Below are positions 62,534 through 64,000 of a stretch of DNA of 64,000 nucleotides, in pieces. The translations under genes and the position numbers were made by a program. Below the pieces are notes generated by a model that was not told the DNA's origin, searched no databases, and was given only the letters and a program-made list of their open reading frames with translations. Numbering within the stretch: position 1 is the first letter of the stretch; every line of letters starts with the position of its first letter. Source of the DNA: Parafilimonas terrae (GTDB lineage: Bacteria > Bacteroidota > Bacteroidia > Chitinophagales > Chitinophagaceae); contig NZ_FOXQ01000008.1 in NCBI RefSeq assembly GCF_900115755.1, positions 149,867 to 213,866 on the forward strand, written 5' to 3'.

Positions 62534-62722
62534 TTATTTAAAGAAGTCAACAAGTTCAGCTTTAAGTGCGGCAGCCAGTTTAACCATCGTAAAGAACTCT
62601 ATGTTTAGCTTACCGTTTTCTATGCGGCTAATATCGCTGTGATTGATTCCGGTAGCCACTTCCAGGTCAAGCTGCGACATTTTATTTTTCTTGCGCAGGC
62701 TTTTTAGTTTAAGGCTAAACAA
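62534..62722 (-). CDS. Short XRE-family regulator (62 aa)
   Basis: A bare HTH: SLKLKSLRKKNKMSQLDLEV, then TGINHSDISRIENGKLNIEF and AAALKAELVDFFK. There is no coiled-coil tail. It stands inverted between immunity gene 4 and Rhs fragment 5, the same position relative to a tip module as the XRE remnant at 56031 has to fragment 3. Probably a repressor; target unknown. Confidence 0.8.
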   Translation of the reverse strand: MFSLKLKSLRKKNKMSQLDLEVATGINHSDISRIENGKLNIEFFTMVKLAAALKAELVDFFK

Positions 62723-62784
62723 TTCGATTTAAAATCCTATATTGTTTATGATTACATAAGCTATTTGAATAGCATTCCGGCGGT

Positions 62785-63897
62785 ATGCAAATGCCAATGA
62801 GGACATATACGGCCACAAGTTCTTTGTCTTACAGGTATGGGTTTAATGGTAAGGAAAAAGATCCAAATATTACAAGCGAAGATTATGATTACGGTGCAAG
62901 AATATACGATGCAAGGACCGTGAGGTTTTTAAGCATTGACCCAATCACCCAAAAGTATCCTTGGTACACGCCTTATCAATTTGCGGGTAACAGCCCAATA
63001 AAAAATATAGACTTGGATGGATTAGAGCCTGCCGGGAATCAAAGTGATTGGGAAGTTGTGCCTGGAAGCGTGAACGTTTATGCAGCGTCACATGTAACTG
63101 AGAAAGGAAAGACTGTCTTAACCAGGGCAGAACAGCAGTTGGTTAAAGATAAGACAGGCGCTAAATATTGGGTTACTCATCATCAATGGGTTGAAACAGT
63201 AGATGGTATTTCTTCAACAGCGAATGATTACTCGTGGTATAATGAAGACCCTAAAATTAAACTGCCAGCGAAAGATGTAGGCAGGTGGCAGCGATTTGAA
63301 ACTGATATTATAAAAGAGCAGAAAGGTAATTGGCAAATGGCTGATAATATTGGCAAAGTTACTTTCGGTGCCGCGTTAGTTGGCACAGCGTTACCTGTGG
63401 CTGCATATACGGGGGGTTCATTATGGGCTATCAATAATCCTTTCACACGTGTTGGTTTAACAAAGGCACTAGTTGGTGGTACCGTTGACTTATTAGCTCA
63501 AAAAACGGTTAATACAGATGGCCCTGTAAATTGGTACAATGTAGGTGCAAGTGCAGCTTTTGGAAATCCATGGACCGCATCATTTGCGGGTTCCTTGTCC
63601 TTTAGAGATAATACGGGCTATCATTTATCAGGTGGAACTGATATAGTAACAGGTACCGTTTTAAGTGGTGTTACTGGTTCGATTGGTGGGAAACTGAGCA
63701 TACCATATTCTGCTGCAAGTTTAAGACCTGGAGGCAATTCTACAGTAAGAGCGGGTCTTAATCTCTTACCTGGTTATTGGAGTAGTGTAGCAGGATATTT
63801 ATCTTCAGGTGCTGCATCAAATGCAATTTATCCTTCCACATCATCAAATCAAAATTCAAATGCAAGTCAAACAAATAATCAAGAGCCCCCTCGTTAG
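62785..63897 (+). CDS. Orphan Rhs fragment with tip 5 (related to tip 1)
   Basis: Core homology starts at about 62776 and supplies an internal ATG (MQMPMRTYTATSSLSYRYGF). The core differs from the other copies just after GKEKD (PNITSEDYDYGARIYDARTV), then returns to near identity with the full-length gene from SIDPITQKYPW on. Residues 82-370 are the tip. Its first half is almost base-for-base the same as tip 1 (NQSDWEVVPGSVNVYAASHV), while the second half, from about 63478, is a distinct variant (GTVDLLAQKTVNTDGP, GTVLSGVTGSIGGKL). So tips 1 and 5 are alleles of one family with divergent C-terminal parts, each with its own immunity gene. Confidence 0.78.
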   Translation: MQMPMRTYTATSSLSYRYGFNGKEKDPNITSEDYDYGARIYDARTVRFLSIDPITQKYPWYTPYQFAGNSPIKNIDLDGLEPAGNQSDWEVVPGSVNVYAASHVTEKGKTVLTRAEQQLVKDKTGAKYWVTHHQWVETVDGISSTANDYSWYNEDPKIKLPAKDVGRWQRFETDIIKEQKGNWQMADNIGKVTFGAALVGTALPVAAYTGGSLWAINNPFTRVGLTKALVGGTVDLLAQKTVNTDGPVNWYNVGASAAFGNPWTASFAGSLSFRDNTGYHLSGGTDIVTGTVLSGVTGSIGGKLSIPYSAASLRPGGNSTVRAGLNLLPGYWSSVAGYLSSGAASNAIYPSTSSNQNSNASQTNNQEPPR

Positions 63898-64000
63898 TGT
63901 TGCTGTTATAATCTTAGTAGCGCTTTTAATTTATATCAGTGGCAAAAAAAGTGGAAACGATTACAAAACCAATATTTTAAATAAACCATCTTTGACAACT
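63860..64000 (+). CDS. Candidate immunity protein 5, 3' end outside window
   Basis: The ATG at 63860 overlaps the end of tip 5 by 38 bp, exactly as immunity gene 1 overlaps tip 1. The 47 visible codons read MQVKQIIKSPLVSVAVIILV then ALLIYISGKKSGNDY and NKPSLTT, a membrane helix followed by the same start as immunity protein 1 (MKIKPIIKNPL...; NKPELTT). The stop lies beyond the window. Confidence 0.75.
   Translation, partial: MQVKQIIKSPLVSVAVIILVALLIYISGKKSGNDYKTNILNKPSLTT

Noticed and set aside
51046..63470. Long direct repeats read as a transposon or a CRISPR-like array
   Set aside because: The repeats are coding copies of the Rhs core, vary in length, and have no terminal repeats, transposase or short regular spacers.
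1..64000. tRNA, rRNA or riboswitch genes
   Set aside because: Looked for by eye (T-loop signatures, conserved rRNA blocks); nothing convincing was found, though weak RNAs cannot be excluded without a covariance search.

Overview
The window is chromosomal DNA of a Bacteroidota bacterium, most likely of the Chitinophagaceae or a close relative. The evidence is a FecR / SusC (RagA) / SusD (RagB) locus, a T9SS-type sorting domain, an AraC-type regulator, a DUF6520-like secreted peptide, a TlpA-like thioredoxin, Bacteroidota-type ECF sigma factors, weak Shine-Dalgarno sites and very large Rhs proteins with a DUF6443-like segment. No rRNA, tRNA, CRISPR array or recognisable transposase was found by eye.

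Layout. 1-5.6 kb (mostly minus strand): the end of a delta-60 repeat secreted protein, a secreted alpha/beta-hydrolase, a small orphan gene and a TlpA-like thioredoxin. 5.7-18.7 kb is an accessory, AT-rich region rich in conflict-type genes: a TIR-domain protein, an unknown 226-aa protein, then a tight set of WYL-like small protein, OLD-type ATPase/TOPRIM nuclease, GIY-YIG (T5orf172-like) protein and an HD + HSP90-like ATPase protein. Then come several XRE regulators, an ECF sigma factor and a TIR-like Rossmann protein. 18.7-21 kb holds decaying genes: a DUF892 ferritin-like gene with a homopolymer frameshift and a multiply frameshifted acyl-CoA desaturase, followed by an intact RRM RNA-binding protein. 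21.2-28.5 kb is a FecR-SusC-SusD nutrient uptake locus followed by two small minus-strand genes. 28.6-32.5 kb carries an AraC regulator, a four-gene unit ending in a histidine kinase and response regulator, and an XRE gene flanked by matching palindromes.

32.9-64 kb is a large Rhs locus. Five tightly packed plus-strand genes (outer-membrane-like protein, secreted protein, 2533-aa SpvB/PA14 protein, small secreted protein, 2919-aa Rhs protein) end in a variable C-terminal tip and a small membrane protein that is a candidate immunity protein. Downstream lie four more tip modules. Each is a fragment of the same Rhs core, entered at a different point, fused at the same DLDGLE boundary to a tip and mostly followed by a small putative immunity gene. 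Between some modules sit inverted XRE genes or their remnants, and an XRE-sigma factor pair is spliced directly into the array. Tip 4 ends in a LysM domain; tips 1 and 5 share a first half and diverge in the second half. I read this as a tip-switching (orphan rhs-CT) reservoir driven by homologous recombination in the conserved core. The association with XRE/sigma regulators and with a separate conflict-gene island are the two parts most worth following up.
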